The notes under the pieces: generated by a model
Told to the model about the DNA's origin: nothing
Seen by the model: only the letters and a program-made list of their open reading frames with translations
Database searches by the model: none
Assembly: GCF_009363535.1 (NCBI RefSeq)
Contig: NZ_CP045369.1
Span: 1,190,501-1,254,500, forward strand
Reading direction: 5' to 3'
From: Microbulbifer sp. THAF38
GTDB lineage: Bacteria > Pseudomonadota > Gammaproteobacteria > Pseudomonadales > Cellvibrionaceae
DNA: 64,000 bases
Made by a program: the position numbers and the translations under genes
Shown: in pieces, positions 1 to 8,313 of the stretch
Layout of the letters: every line of letters begins with the position of its first letter
Numbering within the stretch: position 1 is the first letter of the stretch

Positions 1-105
1 AAAGGGTCAGCGGAAATTATTCCTGTCAAAGTAAAAATATTTACTCATCGCTCTTTCCCCGATGTTCCTAAATTTCCTGAGCCTGATATTTGGAAGCTTT
101 TATGA
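1..105 (+). CDS. 3' end of an unidentified upstream gene (partial)
   Basis: Frame 1 is open from the first base for 34 codons and ends in TGA at 103-105. The tail ends in PEPDIWKLL and is too short to identify. The stop overlaps the next gene's ATG in an ATGA arrangement at 102-105, the usual sign of translational coupling, so this is probably a real gene end in the same operon as the exporter that follows. Confidence 0.6.
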   Translation, partial: KGSAEIIPVKVKIFTHRSFPDVPKFPEPDIWKLL

Positions 106-1301
106 AGTTGGATTTTATTAAGATGGCGCTCATTCTGGGTTTATTGAGCTGTGTGGGGCCCATTGCCATCGATATGTATCTACCGGCGCTGCCGGACATT
201 GCTCAGGATTTGGGCGCCCCTGTGGAGGCTGCACAGTACACGCTGATGTCCTATTTTATCGCTTTCGGGGTGTGTCAGCTATTTTATGGCCCAGCGTCGG
301 ATATGTTTGGCCGAAAGCCCCCGCTGTATTTTGGTTTGGCTCTTTTCACTCTGGCTTCTGTTGGCTGTGCCTTGGCCCCCACAATAGAGGCACTGATTGT
401 CCTGCGGTTCTTACAAGGGGTAGGCGCCGCTTCTGTGATGTCGATTCCCAGGGCAGTGATTCGGGATTATTACACTGGTACTCAGGCCACGCGACTAATG
501 ACCACAGTGATGTTGGTGATCTCCATATCGCCGATGCTCGCCCCGTTGATCGGAAGCACTTTGATAGTCCCCTTTGGTTGGCGCAGTGTGTTTTTACTGA
601 TTGCCTTGCTGACCCTTGCCAGCTTATTGCTGGCGGTAACCAGCTTGCCGGAGACACTGCATAGTCAGCACCGTGTGCCATTTCGATTTAATGCCATGCT
701 CGGGGCTTTTTCCACGCTGTTGCGCGATCCAGTGTATGTAGGCCTGACTTGTATTGGCGGTTTGGGCATCGCCAGCTTTTTCTCTTTCCTGGCCACGGCC
801 TCTTTTCTATACACTGATTTTTACGGATTGACGCCAACAGAATTCAGCCTGGCCTTCGCCTTAAATGCGCTGGGTTTCTTTACCTCTAGCCAGTTCGCAG
901 CAAACCTCGGCGCGCGTTTTGGTTCTGTAGCTGTGGTGAAGTGGGCTACCGCAGGTTTTGCTATCGGCTCCTTGACGATGTGCATGGTGGTTTTTTCAGG
1001 TTTCGATCAATTTTGGTTGCTGGTAGCTATGTTGTTGACCTGCAATATATTTCTGGGGTTGGTAATTCCCACCTCTATGGTTTTATCTCTGGAAGAGCAT
1101 GGGCCCATTGCTGGTACGGCTGCTGCTCTGGGAGGTGCCATGCAAATGTTACTTGGGGCATTGGCTATTGTTGTAACCAGCCTGGTTTTCGATGGTACCC
1201 CTCTGCCGCTGACGGCAGCTATTGCCGCTTGTGGTGTCGGCGCCTTGATCATCTCCCGCTTGACCTTAAGGGGAATAGCCCACTTGGCGGTGCCATACTA
1301 A
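102..1301 (+). CDS. MFS drug exporter, Bcr/CflA family
   Basis: A 399-residue inner-membrane protein, the usual length for 12-helix DHA1 drug:proton antiporters. Near the N-terminus it has IDMYLPALP (about residues 23-31), typical of Bcr/CflA transporters, then the MFS motif A loop GPASDMFGRKP (about 63-73). Family members export drugs such as bicyclomycin, chloramphenicol or sulfonamides; the substrate here cannot be read from sequence. An in-frame TTG lies 12 bases upstream at 90, but the ATG at 102 overlaps the previous gene's stop as ATGA, so the ATG is preferred. The family call is firm, the substrate unknown. Confidence 0.9.
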   Translation: MKLDFIKMALILGLLSCVGPIAIDMYLPALPDIAQDLGAPVEAAQYTLMSYFIAFGVCQLFYGPASDMFGRKPPLYFGLALFTLASVGCALAPTIEALIVLRFLQGVGAASVMSIPRAVIRDYYTGTQATRLMTTVMLVISISPMLAPLIGSTLIVPFGWRSVFLLIALLTLASLLLAVTSLPETLHSQHRVPFRFNAMLGAFSTLLRDPVYVGLTCIGGLGIASFFSFLATASFLYTDFYGLTPTEFSLAFALNALGFFTSSQFAANLGARFGSVAVVKWATAGFAIGSLTMCMVVFSGFDQFWLLVAMLLTCNIFLGLVIPTSMVLSLEEHGPIAGTAAALGGAMQMLLGALAIVVTSLVFDGTPLPLTAAIAACGVGALIISRLTLRGIAHLAVPY

Positions 1302-1414
1302 AGCTTGGATTTGGTGAGGACTGGAATTTAGCCTGGGGTTAATGCGTTCGCCCATAATGTCCAGGGCTCACTGTGGAGGCTGGTTCCCGTAAAATAAAGA
1401 AGGAAGTCGGCAAG

Positions 1415-2065
1415 ATGGATAATATTCTGGTTTATTCCGATAGTGTCTCTTGGGGCATCATTCCAGATACTCGCCAGCGGATGACTTTTGCCCAGCGTTG
1501 GCCTGGTGTTTTGGAGTTTCACCTGAATGAAAACCACCATAATGTGCGGGTGATAGAAAATTGTTTGAATGGGCGCAAAACGGTTTGGGATGACCCATTT
1601 AGAGAGGGCAGGCGGGGTGTCGATGGATTGGCTCAGGTCATTGAAATGCACTCTCCATTACAGTGTGTCATCTTGATGTTGGGTACTAATGATTTTCAGG
1701 AGACTCACGATAATAAGGCCTCTATGTCTGCCCAGGGCGTGGCCAAACTGGTCTCAGTAATCCGGAATGCGCCAATTGAGGCTGATATGCCAGTGCCTAA
1801 GATTCTTATCATTGCCCCTGTAACGATTATTAATCCCTGCGGGATTATTGGTTATAAATTTACGGGCGCTGAAAAACGTTGCGCCGGTTACGCCAAGGAA
1901 TTAGAAAAAGTTTCCCATGATTTGGAAACTCTATTCTTAGATGCAAATAAATGGGTGAAAGTCAGTGAGCGGGATGGTATTCACCTGGATGAGGATCAGC
2001 ATTTGTTACTGGGCAAGGTAGTTGCCGATTTTCTATCGGAAAACAAAGTCTTGCATTCGCCTTAA
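1415..2065 (+). CDS. SGNH/GDSL-family hydrolase, arylesterase-like
   Basis: A 216-residue serine esterase of the SGNH fold. The nucleophile block reads YSDSVSWG with Ser10, where most relatives have GDS. Block III is LGTND (89-93), and the catalytic Asp/His pair is in DGIHLD (Asp187, His190). Overall organisation, including a WPGVL stretch and VILMLGTND, resembles the arylesterase/acyltransferase group of Mycobacterium smegmatis AcT. No signal peptide is seen, so it is probably cytoplasmic. The start at 1415 follows an AGGAAG ribosome site; an upstream in-frame GTG at 1373 lacks one. The gene stands alone and converges on the VOC gene. Substrate unknown. Confidence 0.8.
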   Translation: MDNILVYSDSVSWGIIPDTRQRMTFAQRWPGVLEFHLNENHHNVRVIENCLNGRKTVWDDPFREGRRGVDGLAQVIEMHSPLQCVILMLGTNDFQETHDNKASMSAQGVAKLVSVIRNAPIEADMPVPKILIIAPVTIINPCGIIGYKFTGAEKRCAGYAKELEKVSHDLETLFLDANKWVKVSERDGIHLDEDQHLLLGKVVADFLSENKVLHSP

Positions 2066-2107
2066 TAACTGTTTGGGTAAGTAACTGATCCAATAGCTGA
2101 TACTAGT

Positions 2108-2128
2108 GGCACCGGAAGTACCGGTGCC
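2108..2128. terminator. hairpin between convergent genes
   Basis: GGCACCGG and CCGGTGCC form a perfect 8-bp stem around a 5-base loop, between the ends of the SGNH hydrolase (+) and the VOC gene (-). There is no clear U-run, so the role as a bidirectional terminator is inferred from its position. Confidence 0.5.
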
Positions 2129-2142
2129 TGCCCTCGTCAGGA

Positions 2143-2646
2143 TCAGCTGTAGGCGCCGCTGCTGTAAACCAGCTCGTAGCTGTGGCTGTAAAGTTCCAGG
2201 ATATTACCAAACGGATCTTCCATATAGATCATGCGATAGGGCTTTTCCCCAGGGTAGTAATAGCGGGGTTTGGGCATACGCTTCCTACCGCCCGCGGCAA
2301 CAATACGCTCGGCCAGCTCCTCCAGATTGGGGTCCTGTACACAGAAATGGAATACTCCGGTTTTCCAGTATTCAAAATTATTCTCTGGGTTTTCCTGCTT
2401 GGGAAATTGGAATAATTCAATGCCTATACGATCGCCGGTAGATATATGGGCGATACGGAAGCTGCCCCATCCCTCGCCAAAAACGTCAGTACACATATCA
2501 CCAATGGCGCTGTGATCTTCACTTATTTCCGTTGGTGGCATAATCAGGTACCAGCCCATAACCTCTGTGTAGAACTTAACAGCAGCTTCCAGGTCTGGCA
2601 CTGAAATACCGATATGAGAAAAGTTTCTCGGGTAAACATTCTTCAT
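2143..2646 (-). CDS. VOC-family (glyoxalase/dioxygenase-like) protein
   Basis: A 167-residue protein with the paired beta-alpha-beta-beta-beta modules of the vicinal oxygen chelate superfamily. Module 1 begins FSHIGISVPDLE with His11 and has Glu77 in GIELF; module 2 has His100 in VFHFCVQD and Glu151 in NILELYSHS. These match the four usual metal ligands, so it should bind a divalent metal. The reaction (lyase, dioxygenase or other) is not decided by sequence. It is divergent from a LysR regulator 94 bp away, which probably controls it in response to a related small molecule. Confidence 0.85.
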   Translation of the reverse strand: MKNVYPRNFSHIGISVPDLEAAVKFYTEVMGWYLIMPPTEISEDHSAIGDMCTDVFGEGWGSFRIAHISTGDRIGIELFQFPKQENPENNFEYWKTGVFHFCVQDPNLEELAERIVAAGGRKRMPKPRYYYPGEKPYRMIYMEDPFGNILELYSHSYELVYSSGAYS

Positions 2647-2657
2647 TAGTCGCTCTC

Positions 2658-2738
2658 CAAAAATTACTTTCGGTATAAGTTACTGTGCCAGGATCATTAC
2701 GTATAATTATGAATTGTGATTTTTTTGAGTAATTTTTG
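2658..2738. promoter_or_regulatory. intergenic control region with a split 11-bp inverted repeat
   Basis: The 94-bp gap between the VOC gene and the LysR gene carries CAAAAATTACT at 2658-2668 and its exact complement AGTAATTTTTG at 2728-2738. Each arm lies next to one of the two start codons, with an AT-rich centre between. This is a plausible pair of half-sites for the LysR regulator and divergent promoters; binding is inferred. Confidence 0.4.
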
Positions 2739-2740
2739 TA

Positions 2741-3610
2741 ATGATTAATCCTATGTGGCTGCGTAGTTTCTGCACTTTGGTGGAGCTGGGTAGCTTTACC
2801 AAAACGGCGCAGCACCTGCATATGACCCAATCTGGCGTTAGTCAACACTTACGCCGCCTAGAAGACTTTCTTGGCTTGGCGCTGATCCACCGGCAGGGGA
2901 AACAATTCACCCTGACCGAGGCAGGCGAAAAGCTATACCTAGAGGCTCAAGATATCGTCGAATCCCTCACCACGCTTGGCCAACGACTTGGCGAAGATCC
3001 AGCTTATGAGGGACAAGTGAGTGTTCAATCCCCAGGTAGTGTGGGCCTAAAGCTCTATCCAAAATTACTGGACCTACAAAGAGAACACCCGAAACTGACC
3101 ATAGATTATCGTTTTGCTCCTAATCATGCAGTGGAAGAATCCATACTTGGTTATAAGGCAGACATTGGGTTTGTGACTAGTCCATCAACAATGTCGGAAA
3201 TAGCGAGTCACCCACTAGGTAGTGAAGAATTACTGCTTGTGACCCCAGCGTCAGTCAAGAAGTTGAGTTGGAGGGTATTGCTAGAGTTGGGATATATCGG
3301 TCACCCAGATGGTGCTCATCAAGCGGGCTTGTTACTGGGGGCAAATTTCTCAGAATTCCAGCATGTAGATATGTTTAAACTCAAGGGGTTTTGCAACCAA
3401 ATTGGCCTGATCTTGGAACCGGTCAGTATGGGCTTGGGTTTTACGGTATTACCCGCTCATGCAGTCAATGCCTTTCATAATTTTACGCAAATTAAGCCCC
3501 ATCGCTTGGCGAACTCTATCACTGAGACTTTATTTCTAATTACACGTCGCCACAAGGCGTTACCGGCGCGGGTAAAAACTGTGGTTGCTCTAGCTAGGGA
3601 GTGGCTATAA
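2741..3610 (+). CDS. LysR-family transcriptional regulator
   Basis: A 289-residue LTTR. The N-terminal winged helix-turn-helix spans about residues 5-64, with SFTKTAQHLHMTQSGVSQH as the classic LysR recognition region and RRLEDFLG following. The rest is a periplasmic-binding-protein-like effector domain. It probably regulates itself and the divergent VOC gene, whose start is 94 bp away across an inverted repeat. An ATG 12 bases downstream is also possible. No further clue to the effector is visible. Confidence 0.9.
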   Translation: MINPMWLRSFCTLVELGSFTKTAQHLHMTQSGVSQHLRRLEDFLGLALIHRQGKQFTLTEAGEKLYLEAQDIVESLTTLGQRLGEDPAYEGQVSVQSPGSVGLKLYPKLLDLQREHPKLTIDYRFAPNHAVEESILGYKADIGFVTSPSTMSEIASHPLGSEELLLVTPASVKKLSWRVLLELGYIGHPDGAHQAGLLLGANFSEFQHVDMFKLKGFCNQIGLILEPVSMGLGFTVLPAHAVNAFHNFTQIKPHRLANSITETLFLITRRHKALPARVKTVVALAREWL

Positions 3611-3635
3611 ACCGTTAGAATACTTCGGACATTTT

Positions 3636-4475
3636 ATGTTGCGTTTTATTTGCTGGTTATATTTCGGGATTATTGCCATGGGTGCTCAGGCTGAGTTGCA
3701 GCCCAGTTCATCTGTTCAGCAGGAAAAAGACGAGATACTCATGCTGCTTGCTTACTCGGTTGCTTACCTTGATTGGGTGGACCCAAAAGAAAAGAAGAAA
3801 CGCGGTTACAATATTGCGGCAGTCCTGTATGACAATGCGCAGGAAAAAATTATAGGTGTACAGCGCAATGCGGTTGGTTTATGTCGAGATAAAACCCAAC
3901 ATGCTGAAGTGCGATTAATGCAGCAATGTATTGGCAGTAAGTGTAGAGGGAAAGAGACTAATTCCCTGGATGATACAACGATTTACAGTACTCTGGAGCC
4001 CTGTATGATGTGTGGAGGCATGATGATCTTTCTCGAGGTCTCTAGGGTTGTTTATGGTCAGTCAGACCCGGATTTTGGAAAGAATATAGAGAGATTGAAG
4101 CAGAATTTTAAGTCTGATTGCAGATATGAATTTGAGTCGAAGCGGCATGTAGAAAATATCTGCAAAATAGATGCTCCTGCAAATTATCGAGCCAGAAATA
4201 TTTATTCAGGGCCATCTGATTTGCTTCATAGGGCCCAGCTTGAAGGGGCATTTTACAATCATCGCTTATTGTTTAGCAGCACGATTACAGATTTTTTGAT
4301 GAGTGCTGAAGCGAAGGGCATTTATCAGGCTGCCTACCAGCAATTAATGGATTTTAAACCTAAATACCAGGCGAATAATATTCTGCTATTGGAAAGCCAA
4401 AAGCAATTGAAGCAATTGGAAGGTGCTCAGGGAGATATAGATCGGTGTTTAGTGGGGGAGCTGCACCACCACTAA
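3636..4475 (+). CDS. exported CDA-fold (cytidine/tRNA-deaminase-like) zinc protein
   Basis: A 279-residue protein with a likely Sec signal peptide: a short Arg-containing start, a hydrophobic stretch, and cleavage after AQA near residue 19. The mature part carries the deaminase signature: HAE at 89-91 (zinc His and catalytic Glu), then EPCMMCGGM at 121-129 with zinc Cys123 and Cys126. The spacing fits the cytidine/deoxycytidylate/TadA superfamily. About 150 residues after the core, partly helical and charged, match nothing I recognise; the protein ends in HHH. Known housekeeping deaminases are cytoplasmic, so export is odd. The substrate is unknown. It lies 25 bp behind the LysR gene on the same strand and may be co-transcribed. 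Confidence 0.7.
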   Translation: MLRFICWLYFGIIAMGAQAELQPSSSVQQEKDEILMLLAYSVAYLDWVDPKEKKKRGYNIAAVLYDNAQEKIIGVQRNAVGLCRDKTQHAEVRLMQQCIGSKCRGKETNSLDDTTIYSTLEPCMMCGGMMIFLEVSRVVYGQSDPDFGKNIERLKQNFKSDCRYEFESKRHVENICKIDAPANYRARNIYSGPSDLLHRAQLEGAFYNHRLLFSSTITDFLMSAEAKGIYQAAYQQLMDFKPKYQANNILLLESQKQLKQLEGAQGDIDRCLVGELHHH

Positions 4476-4778
4476 TGTTGTAAAAAGTAAGTGACCTCCA
4501 TGAATCAATAAGTTCTATAAAGGAGGCCATATGCGAAATTGGCAGTGCCAAGCTCTCGTGAATCACTATCGCAGGTACCACGTGGCATGGTGATTCGCAA
4601 TGCTATTGGATGGCAATAAGTGGGAATAAGAGCTGAGCGCCTGTAATCATCTCTAGATAATGCTTATGTTGATTTAAGTGACTTTTTCTAAGGTTGAAAT
4701 TACAAAGTGTTGCGCGTTAGGTCTGGCTCTGTAATATTACATAAATGGTATCTCTAGACTAATGATGTAATATTCACT
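4476..4778. other. gene-free stretch with a repeated operator-like motif
   Basis: No ORF is supported here. Just before the PaaX-like gene there is a perfect 12-bp palindrome TGTAATATTACA at 4730-4741 and a partial second copy TGTAATATTCA at 4766-4776, starting 36 bp further on and ending 2 bp before the start codon. They look like operator sites for the regulator that follows. The rest shows nothing I can name. Confidence 0.45.
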
Positions 4779-5585
4779 ATGTATCAGTTTACCTATGAGC
4801 CTACCCCAAAAAATATTCTGTTGGATTTGATGGGAGTTAATAAACGACATGAGCTGGCAACCAGTCAGCTGGGTTTTATATCTGATGCATTTGATGTTTC
4901 CACAAATAATTTGCGAGTGACACTAAATAGATTGGTGGGCACCGGCCTGATCACTCAAAATCGGCGAGGCATCTACAGTTTGACAGAAAAAGCACTGTCC
5001 AAACGCGCTTTTATAAACCGTTGGAAAAACAATACCTTTCAATACGATAACTGGGATTTCAGGTGGATAGCCTGCCACCTACCTAAAAGAACATCACGTG
5101 CAGTTCGTAAAAAATCATTAATGGTACTTGAATGGTATGGATTTACCGAAGGTTTGGATCACCTGCTGATACGACCCAATAATCTCACACTGAGTCATGC
5201 GGAATTAACCGATGTGCTGATTACACTAGGTCTTGAAGCCAATGCGCACTGCTTTGTCTTGCAGGAGGTATCGGACACACTGGTTGATCAATGGGGACAC
5301 CATTTGTGGGATATTGAGCGTTTAGATCGTGAGTATGATGCCTTGGTAGATACTCTTGAGAGCAGTCTTGCAAACCTGGCATCAAAGCCTGTCAAAGTCT
5401 CTTTATCTGAAACATGCCGCTTGGGAGGCGAGGCTATCCATCGTTTAGCGACCGATCCTTTACTACCAAAAGTAATCAGGCCACAAAATAAATACCAGGA
5501 ACTTAAAAATATTGTACGCAAGTATGACCGTACAGGTCGCAATATTTGGTTGGAACAATTGCAGAAGTTAGGCGTTGACACATAA
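4779..5585 (+). CDS. PaaX-family transcriptional regulator
   Basis: A 268-residue protein with a winged helix-turn-helix in the first 75 residues (VSTNNLRVTLNRLVGTGLI and the wing after it), a middle dimer domain and a C-terminal domain containing LATDPLLPKVI, a stretch characteristic of PaaX proteins. PaaX represses phenylacetate catabolism using phenylacetyl-CoA, but no paa genes are nearby. The desaturase gene starts 20 bp downstream, so the two are probably one operon and the regulator may sense an acyl-CoA. A palindrome directly upstream is a candidate autoregulatory site. Confidence 0.8.
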   Translation: MYQFTYEPTPKNILLDLMGVNKRHELATSQLGFISDAFDVSTNNLRVTLNRLVGTGLITQNRRGIYSLTEKALSKRAFINRWKNNTFQYDNWDFRWIACHLPKRTSRAVRKKSLMVLEWYGFTEGLDHLLIRPNNLTLSHAELTDVLITLGLEANAHCFVLQEVSDTLVDQWGHHLWDIERLDREYDALVDTLESSLANLASKPVKVSLSETCRLGGEAIHRLATDPLLPKVIRPQNKYQELKNIVRKYDRTGRNIWLEQLQKLGVDT

Positions 5586-5605
5586 TCACAAAATGGTGAC
5601 TTGCA

Positions 5606-6502
5606 ATGAATATCCCCCTCAGTAAAGAAGAGGTTAAGCCGTTCCTACAGCGTAGTGATGCCAAGGCCTGGTGGATAGTGGTCAGCACTTGGCTCGGTAT
5701 AATGGGAATTTTTACCATAGCCGCGTTATTGCCACACTGGGCAACTTATATTGTTGCAGTATTTTTACTTGCTGGGCGGCAGCAGGCCCTGGCAGCCATT
5801 ATGCACGAAACTGGTCATAAAACACTTTTCGCTACTCGAGCCTATAACAATTTTGTTTGTAAGTGGTTGTCTTCACCGTTTTTGTTAATGGATGGAGAAA
5901 CCTATATAAAAAGTCATATGATGCATCACCGCAAAGCGGGTACAGATCAAGATCCAGATCTGCAAAACTATAAGGATTATCCTGTCAGCATAAAGAGTTT
6001 GGTTAGGAAGTTCTCTAGAGATTTTTTAGGGTTAACTGGTTTAAAAGCGAATTTATATTTATTTTTGAGTGGGCGAGATTTATTAAGCCGTAAAAAGCGA
6101 GTGAATTTTCAGTTAACTCGAGGTTTATTCGTTAATAGTATCATGTTTGCCATACTGTGGGCTTTTGGTGTCCCGCAGTTATATCTATTATGGATTGTGG
6201 CTTATCTTACCGTGTATATGGCTATTATTCGGATGCGGCAGATCGCCGAACACGCTGGAGTCAAAGATCTTTACCACTTGGAACCAAAATACAATACGCG
6301 TTCGGTTCCCAGAGGTATTTTAGGGCTCCTGTTTGTCAGTCCCACTGAAGGTCTGAGTTACCACTGTGAACATCATGCCTTTATGGCGGTGCCCACATAT
6401 AACCTCAGGGCGTTGCATAAGTTGCTAAAAGATCGTGGTTATTATGATGATGTTGAGCTGACCAGTAACTACTTCGGTGTTTTGAAACAGGTAGTGAAAT
6501 GA
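5606..6502 (+). CDS. membrane fatty-acid desaturase/hydroxylase family protein
   Basis: A 298-residue di-iron membrane enzyme. Three histidine boxes are present: HETGH (67-71), HMMHH (104-108) and HCEHH (253-257), with hydrophobic segments between them (about 25-58 and 175-210). This is the layout of the FA_desaturase superfamily, which includes lipid desaturases, carotenoid hydroxylases and related enzymes. The substrate cannot be assigned. It follows the PaaX-like gene by 20 bp and probably depends on it. It converges on argP, with a 10-bp-stem hairpin at the junction. Confidence 0.85.
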   Translation: MNIPLSKEEVKPFLQRSDAKAWWIVVSTWLGIMGIFTIAALLPHWATYIVAVFLLAGRQQALAAIMHETGHKTLFATRAYNNFVCKWLSSPFLLMDGETYIKSHMMHHRKAGTDQDPDLQNYKDYPVSIKSLVRKFSRDFLGLTGLKANLYLFLSGRDLLSRKKRVNFQLTRGLFVNSIMFAILWAFGVPQLYLLWIVAYLTVYMAIIRMRQIAEHAGVKDLYHLEPKYNTRSVPRGILGLLFVSPTEGLSYHCEHHAFMAVPTYNLRALHKLLKDRGYYDDVELTSNYFGVLKQVVK

Positions 6503-6527
6503 GGCGTAGCTAAGGTCAAGTATTTAT

Positions 6528-6554
6528 TTGCACCAGTGCCGCTTACTGGTGCAA
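6528..6554. terminator. bidirectional hairpin between desaturase and argP ends
   Basis: TTGCACCAGT and ACTGGTGCAA form a perfect 10-bp stem with a 7-base loop. The hairpin covers the last codons and stop of argP on the minus strand and lies 26 bp past the desaturase stop. No long U-run is present; the terminator role is inferred. Confidence 0.5.
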
Positions 6555-7445
6555 TGCTTTATGGGCATACTCAGCCAAAGTATGTGTGATTTCTTTAATT
6601 AATTTGGATTTCAAATTCCAAACATGCCAGTACAAGGGGATTTTCAGATGCTGATCTGGAGTCAGCTTGATCAGTTTCTCTTGTCTTAACAAATCCTCCA
6701 CTTGTATATCTGGTGCCATTCCCCAGCCTAAGCCCAATGTCAGAAAATTGAGGAATCCCTTAGAGGAGGGGATTTCATGAGACGGGTATTGGCCGGCCTC
6801 TATGCCCCAAAACTGCTTTAAGTAGCGGCTTTGCAGCTGGTCCTTATAGTTGAATTCAACTGCGGGAGCATAGCGAAATTCATCCACATCGACTGGGTCC
6901 GAGAAGTAGTGTGCTTTAAAAGCCGGAGTGCATACGGGGTAGTAGGCCATGTGTCCCAATGGAATGGACTGACAGCCCTGCAGGTTACTGGTTACCGAAC
7001 TAATACAGCCAATGACTTCTCCGTTCTTGAGCAGCTCCAAGGTGGCTTCCTGGTCATCGACCTTCAAGTCAACAAGCAGGTGGTGGGAACGAATGATGGG
7101 GGTTACGGCTTTAAGGAACCAAGTATCCAGGCTGTCCGAGTTAAGGGCGATACGCACCTTATTTTGGTTGCTATAGCGGGTTTTGCTGCCCTCCGGGTCT
7201 ATGTCTGCTAGCAGCTCGTGTTGCAGGAGGTGCATCTGTTGGAAATAACCCAGCACCTTGAGACCGGCCTCGGTGGGTCGCAGTGGTGTTGAACGTATCA
7301 GCAGGGCCTGACCGACTTGTCCCTCAAGCGCTTTGATTCGCTGGGATACTGCAGATTGACTGACGTGAAGCAAAGCGGCGGCCTTATCAAAACTCTGCTC
7401 CTCTACCACGAAAGCAAAGGCCTGAAGCTGTTTAAGATCTAACAT
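6543..7445 (-). CDS. argP: LysR-family regulator ArgP (LysG/IciA type)
   Basis: A 300-residue LTTR whose start LDLKQLQAFAFVVEEQSF and whose HTH (SFDKAAALLHVSQSAVSQRI) match the ArgP/LysG group. It is divergent from a LysE/ArgO-type exporter, the classic partner: ArgP senses cytoplasmic lysine or arginine and activates the exporter gene. The pairing is stronger evidence than sequence alone. A 15-bp palindrome with a T-N11-A core touches the argP start codon and is a likely autoregulatory site. Confidence 0.85.
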   Translation of the reverse strand: MLDLKQLQAFAFVVEEQSFDKAAALLHVSQSAVSQRIKALEGQVGQALLIRSTPLRPTEAGLKVLGYFQQMHLLQHELLADIDPEGSKTRYSNQNKVRIALNSDSLDTWFLKAVTPIIRSHHLLVDLKVDDQEATLELLKNGEVIGCISSVTSNLQGCQSIPLGHMAYYPVCTPAFKAHYFSDPVDVDEFRYAPAVEFNYKDQLQSRYLKQFWGIEAGQYPSHEIPSSKGFLNFLTLGLGWGMAPDIQVEDLLRQEKLIKLTPDQHLKIPLYWHVWNLKSKLIKEITHTLAEYAHKALHQ

Positions 7446-7458
7446 AAGATATTCTTAT
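7444..7458. promoter_or_regulatory. candidate ArgP/LTTR operator
   Basis: ATAAGATATTCTTAT is a perfect palindrome around a 3-base centre and includes the LysR-type T-N11-A spacing. It overlaps the first base of the argP start region and faces the argO promoter about 100 bp away. Confidence 0.45.
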
Positions 7459-7565
7459 GAGGTATCAATATAATTAAATTTACTTATTCTAGCTCGCCTC
7501 TTAATCTCCCGCCACTTTTCCGACCCGCACACCGCGGGCAGACCCCAATGACCACAGGAGGCAAC

Positions 7566-8186
7566 GTGATTTCGGGTTTGCTACTAGCCCCTCTGACAAA
7601 GGGCTTTATCACTACTATCAGCTTGATCATGGCAATTGGCGCGCAGAATGCTTATCTATTGACGCAGAGTATTCGCCGCCAGTATCACTACAGTATCGCT
7701 GCGCTGTGTGTTCTAATGGATATTGTCCTGATCACCAGTGGTGTCTACCTGGTATCACACTTGGCCCAGGCAGAAGGGAACTGGATGCTCTGGTTGACCT
7801 GGTTGGGCGTGGCTTTCCTGGTCGGCTACGGTGCTATGGCGTTTCGCTCCGCCTTTACCAATAAGGGGCTGGAGGACAAGAAGGAGTGGGTTAAATCCAG
7901 GCGTTCTGCCCTAATCACCGCCGTGGCACTTACCTTGCTAAACCCCCATGCCTATGTAGATACCGTTGTTTTGATCGGCTCGGTCGGTGCTCAGTACGCA
8001 GGGGAAGGTACTTTATTCTTTGTAATTGGCGCCTGCAGTGCTTCGGTGCTTTGGTTTGCGCTGTTATCCGTTGGTGGCAGTATGATGCAGCCGCTGTTTA
8101 AGAACCCAAAAACCTGGCGAGTACTGGATGTATTGGTGGGTATTATGATGTGGTCGATTGCAGCAAGCTTGCTGTGGGCACAGTAA
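7566..8186 (+). CDS. argO: LysE/ArgO-family amino-acid exporter
   Basis: An inner-membrane exporter of about 206 residues with six hydrophobic helices. Family landmarks are GAQNAYLL early, IRRQYHY soon after (as in E. coli ArgO) and LLNPHAYVDT in the second half. It should export arginine and/or lysine. The start is placed at GTG 7566 because AGGAGG sits at 7556-7561 just before it; an in-frame ATG at 7548 has no ribosome site but would add six residues. Divergent argP is its expected activator. Confidence 0.85.
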   Translation: MISGLLLAPLTKGFITTISLIMAIGAQNAYLLTQSIRRQYHYSIAALCVLMDIVLITSGVYLVSHLAQAEGNWMLWLTWLGVAFLVGYGAMAFRSAFTNKGLEDKKEWVKSRRSALITAVALTLLNPHAYVDTVVLIGSVGAQYAGEGTLFFVIGACSASVLWFALLSVGGSMMQPLFKNPKTWRVLDVLVGIMMWSIAASLLWAQ

Positions 8187-8238
8187 CCAATCAGATTAAC
8201 TGAGCGGTCATTGGGGGTTTTTTAAGTTATCCGCTCCG

Positions 8239-8275
8239 ATTCATGCATGCCCGGATAAATCAGGCATGCATGAAT
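8239..8275. terminator. 13-bp-stem inverted repeat between convergent genes
   Basis: ATTCATGCATGCC and GGCATGCATGAAT form a perfect 13-bp stem around 11 bases between the ends of argO (+) and the acyltransferase gene (-). There is no U-run on either side. A bidirectional terminator is likely by position. Confidence 0.5.
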
Positions 8276-8313
8276 AATTATTAGCTTCCCATTGTGGATA
8301 AGTGGAAAACCCT

